DNA of 64,000 nt from positions 157,290,001 to 157,354,000 of the forward strand of contig NC_084461.1 of assembly GCF_027409185.1 (NCBI RefSeq), given 5' to 3'. A program made the translations under genes and the position numbers. Origin of the DNA: Cynocephalus volans. Lineage: Eukaryota > Chordata > Mammalia > Dermoptera > Cynocephalidae. The notes under the pieces were generated by a model that saw nothing but the letters and a program-made list of their open reading frames with translations, did not search any database and was not told where the DNA came from. Positions 43,956-63,355 of the stretch are shown here, one piece after another (the stretch's first letter is position 1; each line of letters starts with the position of its first letter).

Positions 43956-44237
43956 TCACAAGTTACAATAACTATAAGTTGTTTTGGCCACCTGGTACAG
44001 TATCTACCCTCCTTCCTATAGTAGGATTTTAATTCTACCCTCTTGTTACTAAGTGGGAAGGTCTTGATCCTCGAGCTGTTAGTGGCCTTCTTTGTCACCT
44101 CTTGGGCAGCACCTGCCTGAGAGCCAAAGGGAAGTAAGCAGAAAAGAAAATGAGTCTTAACCACACTGTTGGGCCTCCAGGATCCAGCTGCTTCTGAAGC
44201 CTGATCCACACCTGGACTTTAAAATTGCATGAGTCAG

Positions 44238-44430
44238 GGCCGGCCCATGGCTCACTTGGGACAGTGCGGTGATGATAACACCAAGGCCATGGGTTAGGAT
44301 CCCTATATAGGGATGGCCGGTTAGCTCACTTGATAGAGCGTGGTGCTGACAGCACCAAGTCAAGGGTTAAGATCCCCTTACCGGTCATCTTTAAAAAAAA
44401 TAAATAAGTAAATAAAAAATAAAAAGAAAA
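44238..44430 (+). repeat. CYN SINE dimer
   Basis: GGGCCGGCCCATGGCTCACT to CCGGTCATCTTT with a patterned A-rich tail. Duplication AAAATTGCATGAGTCA / AAAATTGCGTGAGCA. Confidence 0.94.
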
Positions 44431-44737
44431 TAAAATTGCGTGAGCAAATAAATTAACTTTGTATAAGCAGATTTGAGTTGGGATAGCTGTTACTTATGAT
44501 TGAATGAAAATGCACCCTGAGGGTCAGGACATTCAAGCAGCTCCAGGACAGAGTGCTATTAGAGTGAGACAGAAGAAGGGGTCCCTAGGGAGTGTGGGAA
44601 AGGGAATTTATTTTTTCCCAAAACTTACTTTATGCCAGGGCCCTGGGATGAGATACAATCAAGAGTACAAATGACTCATTGCCATTATGATAAAGTGCTA
44701 TGCAGTAAAGTACCAGTGCAACCAGAGTGTACACAGG

Positions 44738-44806
44738 TACTTCAAAAAGTTCATGGAAAGATTTGTATTATCATTTAATTCTATTTTTTCATGAACTTTT
44801 GAAATA
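44738..44806 (-). mobile_element. 69-bp palindromic mariner MITE, second copy
   Basis: TACTTCAAAAAGTTCATGG at the left, CATGAACTTTTGAAATA at the right. Reverse-complemented, it aligns along its whole length with the copy at 10194-10264. Confidence 0.8.
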
Positions 44807-44823
44807 GCCTCATATAATAGTAT

Positions 44824-44920
44824 GGGGCTGGCCGGTTAGCTCAGTTGGTCGGAGCACAGTGTTATAACACCAAGGTCAAAGGTTTGGATCCGGTACTGGC
44901 CAGTGGCCAAAAAAAAAAAA
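44824..44920 (+). repeat. CYN-type SINE monomer
   Basis: GGGGCTGGCCGGTTAGCTCA, AGTGTTATAACACCAAGGTC, CCAGTGGCCAAAAA. Confidence 0.88.
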
Positions 44921-46019
44921 GATAGGATTGAGTTTCGTCTGGGGGTGGGGCAGGGAAGGTCTCCCTGAGAAAGTGACATTTAGCTGAGGAATTGGCCTGT
45001 GGGTGGGTGATGGGTGCGGGAGTGGGAGAATGTTCCAGGTAATGGGAATAGCATGTGCCAAGGCCCTGAAGCAGGAAGATACTTGTCACCTGAAAGGAGA
45101 GAGAATGTGCCGCTAGGTAAGGAGACTGGCAGGAGTCAGGTCCCTCAGGGCATATCAGCCAGGATTTTCAGTGGATAAGCAATGGAAATAAACCAGCTAG
45201 TTTAAGTTCATGGAACTAGGAGGAATACTAAAGAACTGGGCTCGGGCTGCATGACCAGGATCCTGCCTGTATCACATCACATAATAGGTACAGGAAGGAA
45301 GAAAAAATAAATAAAAGGATAGGTACAGGAAGAACACCACTGCCTCCACCAACACCAAGCACTAGACACTGCTGCCTGTGCCACTAGCCCAGCCAGCCTG
45401 GACACTGGATGAGACCTCCAGTATCACTGTCCTTTGCCCTAGGAAGCTCATTCTTGTTACCACAACCCCCACCAGGGAACATTCTTCCTGGGCCTCCCAA
45501 ACCCCACTCCTGGGCATCGCTGGCTTTCTGCAGTGGGTGCTGTTAGTTGGCAGAACCTAGACCTTTGCTGGAAGAGAAACTGGGGAAGTAGCTAGCCTTT
45601 TCAGCTTCTACCATGAAAGGTGAGCTCTGCCACATAAACCTAGGACAGGATTCATATGACAAACATCCCCTCCATAGGGTGTTATAAGCTACGATGATAA
45701 GATTTGCTCCATGGCAGTTCTAAAATATGTCCACGTTTTTTTTACATTCCTCCCTTCAAATCATCAAGTTTAATCTCCACCCTCCTCCCCCAAGTGTGGG
45801 CTGTTATTAGTGACTGACTTCAAACAAGTAGAGTAAGGCAGGAGTGACCAGAGTGCGACTTCCGAGGGTAAGTTATAAAAGACACTGCAGTTTTAGTCTT
45901 TCTCTTTCTCGGATCACTGGCTCTGAGGGAAAGAGATGACACATGGGGACACTCAAGCAGCCCTATGAAGAGGTTCTCATGGAGAAAAATGGAGGTCTCC
46001 TACCAATGACAAAGACTCT

Positions 46020-46640
46020 TCACTTGGCCAAACTTTAGTCAGGGGTCCTGAACCTTCTCCTAGGCCCACTTGTGCACTTCCTTGTAAAATCTAGTTTTCG
46101 CAAGAACTCTGCTAAGTCAGTTTTGCAAGAACCCCCATCCTCATTATCTGATCACTCTCAATATCTGCTCAGGTCCCTCATCCTCTACCATCCTCCAGGT
46201 GATATCCGGTCACCCTGGCCTGTCTTCAGCAAGAATCCTGTTAGGTCAGTTTAGCCAGAATCCCCCTCACCCCTGATGTTTCCTCTTAGTAATTTTCCAT
46301 CCACTGACCCCCACCCTGTTCCTTGGCTATACATTCCCACTTGCCCATGCTGCATTCAGAGTTGAGTCCAGTCTCTTTCTTTTTTTTTTTTTTTTTTTGT
46401 CTTTTTCGTGACCGGCACTCAGCCAGTGAGTGCACCGGCCATTCCCATATAGGATCTGAACCCGCGGCAGGAGCGTCGCCGCGCTCCCAGCACTGCACTC
46501 TCCTGAGTGCGCCACGGGCTCGGCCCTCCAGTCTCTTTCTCCAACTGCAAGACCTCATTGCAGTGGTCTCTGTACCTATTGGGATGGTTCTGAATAAATT
46601 ATTCCTTACTGTACTTTATGAAGTATCATTGAATAATTTT
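46020..46640 (+). repeat. Second LTR-like insert
   Basis: A promoter-like middle (GGCTATACATTC) and ATTGGGATGGTTCTGAATAA with a poly(A) signal suggest an ERV solo LTR inside the MLT1 unit. Family not determined; no viral genes are present. Confidence 0.5.
46382..46526 (-). repeat. CYN SINE, GC-rich hairpin type, short right unit
   Basis: On the minus strand: GGGCCGAGCCCGTGGCGCAC, GTGCTGGGAGCGCGGCGACG, short right unit, A-tail. Duplication CCAGTCTCTTTCT on both sides. Confidence 0.94.
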
Positions 46641-46931
46641 TTAAAAAACCAACAGACAGCCAAATGTTTGTTATTTAAGGCCATTAAGTTTTGGAGTAAT
46701 TTGTTATGCAGCAATAGATAACTAATACATGTCTTTACTCTAAAAGCAATGAGAATTCATTGAAAGGTTTTAAACAAGTAGCAAGTGATGACAGAATGAA
46801 TTTGCTGATATGTACACAGATGAGTACTATGGCCAAGTAGCCAACAGAGGATAATGGAGACACAAAGGAAGAATGTATTTTCTACTGGGGAAGACATTTA
46901 TTAGGAGCATTTTATTTTATTTTATTTTATT

Positions 46932-46980
46932 TTTTCATGGTTGGCTGGTATGGGGATCTGAACCCTTAGACCTTGGTGTT
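46932..46980 (-). repeat. CYN-type SINE fragment
   Basis: GGTTGGCTGGTATGGGGATC and CTTGGTGTTATAA, complement of a monomer 3' half, after an (ATTTT)n stretch at 46909-46932. Confidence 0.7.
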
Positions 46981-47832
46981 ATAATGGAGTCTTTCATTGT
47001 TAAAAGGGTTTTTTTAAAAAAAGTCAAATTAGCCTAAGAAAAACTTATTTGGCTCACATAAGTGAAATGTTCAAAGGTAATTTTTTGCTTCAGGCATGGC
47101 TGGATCCAGGTACACTCTATCTTTTGGCCCTATTGTTTCCTATGTTGGCTTCATTCACTGGTAGGCTCTCCTAAGCAGCTCTAGGCTTCCATATTCATAG
47201 CTCAATCTCCTTAGAGAATTAGTTTCCCATTAGTTCCAATAAAAGACCTAGACTAGTTCCCATTGGCCCTTCTTGGGTCACATGCTTATCTCTGACCCAA
47301 TCACAATGGCCTAGGAGGTGGAATATTCTCATTAGTCAGGTCTGGGGCACAAGCCCACGACAAGAGCCAGGGAGAAGTGTTGGCTTCACCCAAACTCCCA
47401 TGTACTGGGAGTAGAGAAGGATCAGGACATCAAAGAAAAATTGAGGGGCCATTACCAGAGAAGGGAAAAAGATGTCCAGTCCAGGGTGTTCAGGAAGGGT
47501 CTTAAAAAGAGGGATTACCTGAGAGAAGTCCAGAAAGCTGAATGGCAGGCATCTGGTGGGATGGCTGGAAAGAGAGTACAGGGGTGAGCAGGAGAGAGGA
47601 AGGACATTCCCAGCAACAACAGCAGCATGTGCAAAGGCACCAAAGTGTGAATCAATTGACACACTACTACCTGAAGCTCAGTGGAGCTGGAAAACAGAGC
47701 AAGTGTCTCTGGGGAGAGTGGAGATGGGTCAGGAGAGAGCAGCAGAGGCCAGTCCTGAGGGGCCCTGAATGTCAGACTGAGGAGGTGGGGGTGCCAGTGG
47801 ATAACTGGGAAAGAGTAGTTAAAGCTAAGGAG

Positions 47833-47918
47833 TGGGCTGGCCGCTTAGCTTGGTTGGTTAGAGCATGATGCTGATAACACAAAGGTCCAGGGTTTAATCC
47901 ATGTAGCGGCCAGCTACA
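47833..47918 (+). repeat. CYN-type SINE monomer
   Basis: GGGCTGGCCGCTTAGCTTGG, GATGCTGATAACACAAAGG, GGCCAGCTAC; A-tail lost. Confidence 0.83.
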
Positions 47919-48039
47919 GAGGGACTTGATTAGATCCATATTTTTAAGAAGCTGTTTGGGGGCTGATAAGATTGGTGATGCAGAGATTGTTAGGTGCCTG
48001 TCCAATGCTCAGTCACCCCTTCTTTTTGACAGACCCTGG

Positions 48040-48420
48040 TTTTGATAGAGGAGGCACTGTGTCCAGCAGAATGAATATACTTACCAGCTTCCTTTGCAAC
48101 TAGGGGTGGCCATGTGTCACCATGTGTCTGGCCAAGGAGATGAAATCAGGAGTTGTTTAGTGTAAACTCAACTCTTTGTGACTTCTTCCTTCCTCTGGCT
48201 TGAGCACAAATGTGATGGCAGGAGCTGAAGCCACCATCTTGCAACCATGAGAGAAAAGTTTAGAGAATTGAAGAGACCTCAACACTGACTTCAGACTCAC
48301 CTCACCCACCTCCAGACTTGAGGCTAAGTGAGGGATAAATAAACTCCTGATTCGTTTAAGCCCTTGTCATTTAGGTTTTCTGTTATTTGTGCCCAAATAA
48401 AATCATACACAGTCCAGGTG
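48040..48420 (+). repeat. Old interspersed repeat, class unsure
   Basis: CAGCTTCCTTTGCAACTAGG, GTGGCCATGTGTCACC, ATGGCAGGAGCTGAAGCCAC and AATAAACTCCTG ... GTTTTCTGTTATTTG match a dispersed mammalian repeat that I know by pattern but cannot name with certainty. Confidence 0.5.
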
Positions 48421-50029
48421 GGCATCAGACAAAGTAGAAAAGAAAGGCGTGAGCCCCTCTGGAGTTTGTTTCCTGCTTCCCTTCAGACCATCAACCCTCT
48501 AACCCTTCCTGCCTAGCCTTTGCCACTTCCCAGCTGTCCTGCTTTCTGTCAAACAAGTGTGCATTCCAAAACCCTATGGGTGTGAGGTTTGTAGGCCCAA
48601 GTCTACAAAGAGCAGAGTCTGGCAAACCCTGAAAACCCCTGGACGTCCCCAGTCCTACAAAGTCGAGACACTGGCCTACAGTATCTGGAACCAGTAGACA
48701 AGGGGACTGGGGGTGCTGCTGAGACTCTGGGAAACACCAGGACTAGCCCAGACAGAGCCTCAATCCCTCCTAGCCCATTCCCCTCCATCCTTCTTGGTCT
48801 GAGGAGCCTCCTTGAAGCTCTCCCAGGCTGTCAGCATCAGCTCCAGGGCCCCTGCCTTCACAAAAATGCCCTGGGCAACTTGCAATTCATGCTTTGCAAC
48901 TCTGCTTTGCTGTCTCCAGAGTATAAATTGGATACAGATGTGCCCAGAACTGAGGATGGGTGGGAAATGAGGAGCTATGAGGTCTGAGGGAGGGGTAACC
49001 TTCACAGTCCCTCCTCCTCTGTCGCAGGGTGCATTGCCCATGCTTTGGGGTGAGTCCTAGGCCCATAGTTGCTAATATTCATAGTGGGTGCTCTTTACTG
49101 AACACGGGCTATGTGCCAGGCATTTGCATTGTGCTTTACATACATCATCTCACTGAGTCCTCAGAGAAGAAGTGTTATTCCCACTTCACAGAAATGAAAC
49201 TGAGGCTTGAGGTTAAGTGACTTGTGTGTAAGGTCACAAAGCCAGTTAGTTTTCAGGATTCAAACTCAGATCTATCTGACTCTAATACTCAGCCTTTAAT
49301 CACTCAGTTGCTGTCATTGTCACCTCCATTTTGACCAGCCATGCCAGAACTCCCTGGAGCCTGTGAGAGAAACCAGGGTAGAAAAAGGTTGGAAAAAATG
49401 GTAAAGTAAGAACAATTGTCAGTTCTGAGTAGCAGGTGTATGGTATTACCCTGTGTACTCTTTCCATATTTTAAAACTTTATCAAAATAAAAATTGTTTT
49501 AAAAGAAAAAAAAGAAAGAGCGGGACTGGATCAGAGGATGGGGCCAGAGCTAGAGCTAGGGTCAGGCCCGGGCTGGAGTGGGGCCTGGGCAGGGGCTGGG
49601 CTGGCTCAGTGGCAGCCCTTCCACACAAGAACCCCAGTGTTCCCTGGGCCCGGCTGCCATCCAAGAGCAACATGGTTAGCACCAGGCAATGTCTGCCCTC
49701 TCCCCTGATGAATCTGCTGCCAGGCAGGTGGGGGGTTGGGCCTGGCCTCAGGAGACCCTCCTGGCCCAGCCTGGCACTCCAGGAGTGCAGAGTCTGCAAA
49801 CCCCTGCCTAGGGCCTGGTAGTTCATGGGTACCCCATCAGTACTGGCCAAAAGGGCAGGGAGAGCAGTGCCCAGCCCCAGCCCCTACACCTCGCTTTCAC
49901 ACACACTCACCTGCCAGTGAATCTTCACCTTCCTGGGCCACAGTTAAGGATGGGGGCAGAAAGTGTCTAATGTGGTAGCATCAGGGATCCAGCTCTGTGG
50001 AGAGTCATCATGAGCTCTCCCTCTTTGCC

Positions 50030-50225
50030 CCAAAAAGACTAGGGTTCCAGTCTCAGTTCTGCCATTCACTTGCTAGGTAACCTCAGAGAAGTCACTTCAT
50101 CTGCCTGAGCTTCTGTTTCCTCACCTACAAAACAGAGCTAAGGATTTCCATACCATTAGCCTTGGTGGAAGGATCAAAGGATATAATGCATGTACAACAC
50201 CTAGCACATAGTGGGAGCTCAGCCA
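50030..50225 (+). repeat. MIR SINE
   Basis: GACTAGGGTTCCAGTCTCAG, GAGCTTCTGTTTCCTCACCT, CACCTAGCACATAGTGGGAG. Confidence 0.75.
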
Positions 50226-50514
50226 AGGTGAGGACTTCTTCCCTACTTCCTGTTCTGTTGAAACCCATTCCCATCATTCATTTCCCCCAACACTCCTGGG
50301 AAGAAAGAAGCAGGAGTGTGCCCATTTTCTGGACGGAGAAACCGAGGCAGAGGCAAGCTGAAGGCAGGAGCTTTGGATGGCAGGCTCTTGGCTTTCACCT
50401 CTGCTACGCTAGAGAAAGAGAGAGTGTGTGTGTTTGAACATCTTTGAGAAAGAGACTAAATGTAACTGGTAAAAGATTATTGGTTAGCAAGAGAGTGAGC
50501 CAGTGAGAGAGAGA

Positions 50515-50880
50515 CAGGCTTGGGTGCCTCTCCCTGACTCCCTCAGCATGTCTTCTGTGCTGTGTTTACTTCTCTGTCTCTCCCCAGCACAATGTCAGCA
50601 GCTCCTTGAAGGGTAGAGGTCGGGTCTGATTCACTGCTTTATCCCCAGGACTTATTTATTGATTGATTGATTGATTTTAATTTTTAGACTAGTCAAGTGT
50701 AATAGTGAGAAGGGGGAAAGAATAGAAGTAGTTCGATCTGTAACTGACTGTGAACAATCAGTTGAGATAACTCAATACCTTTGGAACAGCATCCCTAGGA
50801 TTTAGAACAAATGCACCACAAAATGAACCTTTGATAAATATTTGTGAAATGAATGAGTGAATGAATGAATGCCCTCTTAA
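50515..50880 (+). repeat. L2 LINE 3' end split by a short insert
   Basis: TTCACTGCTTTATCCCCAGG precedes, and ATAAATATTTGTGAAATGAA with (GAAT)n follows, a 146-bp insertion. Confidence 0.7.
50654..50799 (-). mobile_element. 146-bp retro-insert with a (TTGA)n-patterned tail
   Basis: Bounded by ATCCCCAGGACTT and ATCCCTAGGATTT, an imperfect target duplication. It starts with a (ATTG)n/T-rich run, the complement of a patterned A-tail, and has a GAGAAGGGGGAAAG purine run. Possibly a 5'-truncated L1. Confidence 0.5.
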
Positions 50881-52410
50881 GAGAGCATCAGACTCTGCCA
50901 AGTGTCAGTGTGAGAGGTTGTGAGTGTGGGAGGGGTTCAGACAAGGGATGTGGGGGACAATGTCTGGGGACGGGGTAGGAGTGTGGGGTTGTCAGTCTAA
51001 GGGACTTGGGCATCTCAGGGGACAAGGAGGTTGCACAACCTGGGATATGAAAGCTTTTAGTTTGCTTTGGCTCAGGTAATGCCCTAGAAGTTGAATGAAA
51101 ACCATGTGGGGTCCAGCTCCTGCTGGCAGCTCATCCTGTCCCCTAACAACCATATTCACTAAGGGGAGCCAGCAGAGTGCCAGAGGTGGGGAGTGGAGCC
51201 TCTCCAGGAAACCGGGAGGTCTAGCAAGGTCCCCTCTGGGCAGGCAGCTCCTAGGGGCAGGACTCTGGAGGAGGTAATTGGGACAAATTGTTTTTCAAAG
51301 ATAACCAATTATTTTCCAATTTATCTTTGGGAGGAGACCATTCTTTTGTTTGAGAAGGAAAGAAAAAATTTTTAAAAATCACTTTAATGGGCCTTTTAGT
51401 TATGCAGAGATGCCACTATCCCTTTGGGAATGAGGATGGAAAGAGCTAAACTCCTCTGCATAACAATGGAAAAGGAAGTTGCTTCATAGGGCAGAGTCTC
51501 CACCAGCCTCAGGGGATAACTGGGAGCTGAGTCTGAGACCTAAACTGAGGAGTTTCCTTTCTTCTCAAGGAGGCTTCAGAAGAGCAGAGGGCTTGGACTT
51601 CAGGTGAAGGGTGGGCAGAGGAGAGAGGTTGGCCGGCCTCCTAGTTTGGCCAGTCTAGATACTCAGGAGAGAAGTGCTTGCAGGTGAGGCAGACCTAAGC
51701 AAGGCAGGGGCGGTGCTGTCTGTGGGGCACCTACTGTGTGCCAGGCACTTGAGTTATAATGAGGAGGTTTGCAAGCACAGTTCCTGCCTTCACAGGAGCT
51801 TAACATTTCACAACTATTTACGTAATTAACTGTTAAATTACAGTTCTGGCAAACGTGATGAAGAAATGATGGGTCCTAAATAATCACAGCTAATATTACA
51901 AAGCAAGTGTTGCAAGACAGCCTTACACATGTCTACTTTTTGCAACAGCCTCTTGAGGATGATACTATCATTTACCCATTTTACTAATGAGAAAATGAAG
52001 ATAGAGGTAGAGTAACCTGCGAAGGCCTTGTACAGTGGTGCTGAGATTTGAGCTCGCACCGCCCAGCCCTGCAATCTGCACTTTGGACCACTTCGCTTCT
52101 GTTTCTTCTTTCTGTCCTCACAAGAGAGAAGGTATCTAAGGGGAACCTGGCAAGTCCAGAGGGCTTCCCAGAGGAAGTAAACTGAGACCGAAGAAAGAGA
52201 TGGAATTAATCATACCAAGAGGAGAAAGGGCATTCAAGGATGATGGATTGGCATGTGCAACGGCCCAGAGTAGGGTAGAAACAAGAAAAAAGTGAATGAA
52301 GTTTTCATCTGGAGATGTGGGCAGGGACCAGGTAATACCAAAAATCTGTACGTAAAGAGCTATGGAAAGCTATTGGAGACTTTAAGGGGGGAGTTGATAC
52401 AGTCGGACTT

Positions 52411-52483
52411 GTTTGTTTTTGGCGGCTGGCCGGCAAGAGGATCCGAACCCTTGACCTCGGTGTTACCAGCAACACGCTCTACA
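52411..52483 (-). repeat. CYN-type SINE fragment
   Basis: GGCGGCTGGCCGGCAAGAGG, ATCCGAACCCTTGACC, TCGGTGTTACCAGCAACACG: complement of a monomer 3' part. Confidence 0.78.
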
Positions 52484-52599
52484 GATTTATATTTTAAATA
52501 TCACTCTCAAAGCTGCTCAGAGAACAAATGAGGGGGTAGAGGATAGGGGATCTCCTATCTGTTGTACGGCGACTGCGCAGAAGACAGAGGAGCCAGACC

Positions 52600-53051
52600 A
52601 GGCCAAGGTTTTTTCCGTGAGGGGTGAAGAGCAGGGTCTAGAATAGGGCAGGGGACTAGAACTGGGAAGCTAGGCCAGGGGGCCTGGGTGGGGCGAGAAA
52701 GGCGGAGTCTGAGGGGGTGTGTAGTAGGCTGGGGCGGAGTCCCAGCATTGGGCTAGCCAAGTCGGCCGCTCTGCGCTGCTGGGGCGGGGATCTGGGTCGT
52801 CCCTGGCCACGCCTCCCTCGGTTGAGGTGGTCCAGGCAGGGCAGGGCCCGAGGTGGGCGGGGCAAGCCCGCGGCCACGCCGCTGTCGCGGGTACATTCCT
52901 GGCTCTCCTGCCCGGGTCGGAAGAACGCCCAGGCTGTCTGCAGACCCCGCGGGTGCAGGGGTCGTGGCCGGCCGGAGCTGGGAGTGGGGCGGTAGAGGAG
53001 CCGGGTGAACCAGGATCCTGTGCCTGGAAAGCGGAGCCACGCAAGTTCGAG
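52600..53051 (+). promoter_or_regulatory. FGFR4: FGFR4 CpG-island promoter and non-coding exon 1
   Basis: GC-rich and CpG-rich with several GGGGCGG/GGGCGGGG Sp1-type boxes (about 52732, 52780, 52855) and no TATA box. The last part is probably the untranslated first exon, ending GTTCGAG|GTGAGC at 53051/53052. CpG richness continues to about 53.4 kb in intron 1. The transcription start cannot be fixed from sequence. Confidence 0.7.
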
Positions 53052-54000
53052 GTGAGCCAGGACCCCATGCGGGCCCTGGTTGCGCGCCCAGCCGCCAGGG
53101 GGCGAGTGGCGGCGGGGCTCCGGGGGCGGCCCCCTCCCAGCATAGGGGATCTGGGCGTCCGCTCGGCGGGGGTTGGGGGGGAAGGGGGCTGTAAATCAGT
53201 AACTCGGAGCGCACACAGGGCCTTTTGTCCCGTTCCGTCCAAAGAGCACCCTGGCCGCGGGCTGGTTACTCATTGCCCACCCAGGCGGGGGCGGGCCGGC
53301 TGTCTCTGCAACTCCCCCTCGGGACCGCCGACTCGCACCTCCCCCACAAGGTGACCAGGTAGGGCTTGGGGCGAAAGAGTTCGCTCGTCCCTGGGCCGCG
53401 GGACCGTCCGCGCACCGGGCGTAGAGATGAGGAAGCCGAGGCTCTGAGCGTTGCAGTCAATTGTCGAGGGTCCTCCAGCACTTGAGTGCAGGAGGCTGGA
53501 GGAGAACCCAGGACTGTCCGATGCCAGAGTCAAGCCCTTCGGCCCATGTGCGGGGCAGTCGGTCAGTGGCCAGCAGCCACGAGTGACCCAACTAAGGACC
53601 CTGAGGATGTGAGGTCAGGGCATACTGGGGACAGAAATAAAACCCCTGGGCCTCCCCACCCCACTCCCAGCCGGAGCTTTGGACCCGGAGAACTGTCCGC
53701 CTGCGGAGCAGTGGCGCAGTAGCAGGATATTAGGAGGAACGGCCAAATGAACCTGGGGGTTGGGGGTGGGAGTTCAGATACAGTGGTATCTGAGCTTGGT
53801 GGAGAAGAGGAATGAGGGGCAAGGAGGCATGGGCAAGAGAGCAAACGTACCCAGTTTTGAAAGCCAGGGGCAACAGTACGACCAAAGGGATAGACAAGGG
53901 CAGAGGGAGGCCTAGAATGCTGGATAAACAGCATGAACTGGGTCCTGCTGGACACAGGTAGCCGTTAAGACTTGTAAGCTGAGGGCTGACATGGCAGACT

Positions 54001-54004
54001 TATA

Positions 54005-54027
<23 letters not shown>
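54001..54027. repeat. (TA)n microsatellite
   Basis: Pure alternating TA running into the T-tract of the adjacent antisense SINE. Confidence 0.95.
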
Positions 54028-54044
<17 letters not shown>

Positions 54045-54207
54045 TTTTTTTAAAGGTGACCGGTAAGGGGATCTTAACCCTTGACTTGGTGGTGTCAGCA
54101 CCACGCTCACCCAAGTGAGCCAACCAGCCATCCCTATATAGGGATCCAAACCCGTGGCCTTGGTGTTACAAGCACCACACTCTCCCAAGTGAGCCACAGG
54201 CTGGCCC
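54028..54207 (-). repeat. CYN SINE dimer
   Basis: On the minus strand: GGGCCAGCCTGTGGCTCACT ... ACCGGTCACCTTT plus A-tail. Remnants of a GCAGACTT duplication lie on both sides, the left one now expanded by TA repeats. Confidence 0.92.
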
Positions 54208-55106
54208 AAGCAGACTTGTATTTTTTAAAGACCTGCTGGAGGCCAAAGAGCCCAGGGAGATGTTTGCAAAGAAGCAAGCAAGAAATGACCATGACCTGCC
54301 TTGGGTAGGGGCAGTAGAGGCAGAATAGATTGGAGAGGGATTGATGAGGCAGAATGGACTGGAAGTAGGGTGGCAGTAGCTAAGGAGAAGAGTGTGTGAT
54401 GGGCTTCCTGGGCAGGGTAAATCCAGAGACACCAGTGCCACCTGGCTGATTCCCAGCCCCAGGTATCAGCCAGTAGGCCCCTGGGACAACATTGGTCACC
54501 CTATTCCCATGCCCCAGCTGAGGCTCAGTTCTGAGTGTTCCCTTTCGGTAACACAGACACCTTTGGTAGCATGTGGAAAAGGGTAACTGGCTGGGGTGAA
54601 TGTGTACAACTTACCTGAGAGGAATAGAACTGAGGGTGACTGAACTAGGACAGACGCATGGTGACAGGCAAACAGTCATAGGGAGGGGGGTGGAGAGGAG
54701 AACATTTCAATATTCTGTGTGCCCGGTCCCTACATATATTATCTTTTTTATCCTCAAAGCAGTCCTATGAGGATAGTCTCCTGGAGAGGGACAGAGACAG
54801 GGACTTGCAAGTTGGTAAGAGGCAGGATTTGAACTTGGCTCTCTGACATTCTTTACAAAACCCTATGTTGCCTCAGATGGAGCTGTGGGGGCACAACAAG
54901 CAGAGGTATCCCCAGGATGTAATTTTGGTTCAAAATAAGGAAGAGCTTCCTGCCATACATGAAAGGTGCTGCTTTGTTAATTGTGAGCCTCCAGCCACTG
55001 GAGCTATTCAGAGCTGGTTATGGAAATATCAGTGATGTTATAAGAAGTGGGGGTCAGATCAGATAACATCCAGATGCTGAAGTTTGGCCTTATATTATAT
55101 TTCACT

Positions 55107-55254
55107 TTTTTTTTTTTTTTTTTTTTGTCGCTTTTTCGTGACCAGCACTCAGCCAGTGAGTGCACCGGTCATTCCTATATAGGATCCGAACTGGCGGCGG
55201 GAGCATCACCGCACTCCCAGCGCCGCACTCTACCGAGTGCGCCACAGGCCCGGC
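55107..55254 (-). repeat. CYN SINE, GC-rich hairpin type, short right unit
   Basis: On the minus strand: GGGCCGGGCCTGTGGCGCAC, GCGCTGGGAGTGCGGTGATG, short right unit. Target was a TCAC-T(n) tract, duplicated on both sides. Confidence 0.93.
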
Positions 55255-55714
55255 CCTCACTTTTTTTTTTTTTTTTTTTTTTTTGGCTCTTCAGCAGTAA
55301 ATTTATTTATTCAGCAAAAAAAAATTATGTGTGCCGAGAGCAAGCAAAAGATATGTCTCCATTCTCTGCTTCCCTCCAAGGAAAGAATCCCAAAACCGCT
55401 CTTTCTGTGAACTTGTGCCAGGGTCTCAGCAGGACCCAAAGAGAGCAGGAAGCCAAGCCCAGCCCCCTTGCACAACCTATTGTGGGGAGGCTGTGGGTTC
55501 TGGAACCAGCAGAGCCCAAGGTTCCAGACTCTGCCCTGCCGCTGCCTGGCTGGAGGCTTGGATAAGTCTGCTGACCATTTCCTGTCTTGGTTTCCTCATC
55601 AGCAAAATGAAGGAATAGCTCCAGCAAAGGTGCATGTTTAGCAGGAGCTCTTTTCCTTCCCTGTTTTAGGAAGTAGGAAGTCCAGCCTGGGTCCCTGAGA
55701 GCAGCAAGAAGGAG

Positions 55715-63355
<7,641 letters not shown>

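Larger units (their letters stand above)
45712..46737 (+). repeat. MLT1-like LTR split by another LTR and a SINE
   Basis: The 5' part (CATGGCAGTTCTAAAATATG ... ATGGAGGTCTCCTACC) and the 3' end (AAGGCCATTAAGTTTTGGAG, GCAGCAATAGATAACTAATA) frame an inserted unit at about 46020-46640. Confidence 0.7.
37875..52560. other. ZNF346-FGFR4 intergenic region
   Basis: No convincing exon on either strand; the open frames present are short and overlap repeats or lack homology. The repeats that I could place are listed separately. MIR-like antisense pieces also occur near 39040-39200, 49085-49290 and 51715-52060. Distal FGFR4 control elements may lie here but none can be named from sequence. Confidence 0.7.
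53052..55669 (+). other. FGFR4 intron 1
   Basis: Non-coding. It contains the downstream half of the CpG island, a (TA)n tract, two antisense SINEs, a MIR-like piece at about 54720-54870 and a pure T tract at 55262-55284. Confidence 0.75.

Noticed and set aside
52670-53354. Long open frames on both strands across the FGFR4 CpG island (up to 190 codons)
   Set aside because: Such frames are expected in GC-rich DNA with few stops. The translations are Pro/Arg/Gly-rich with no known domain, and the region has promoter and exon 1 features.
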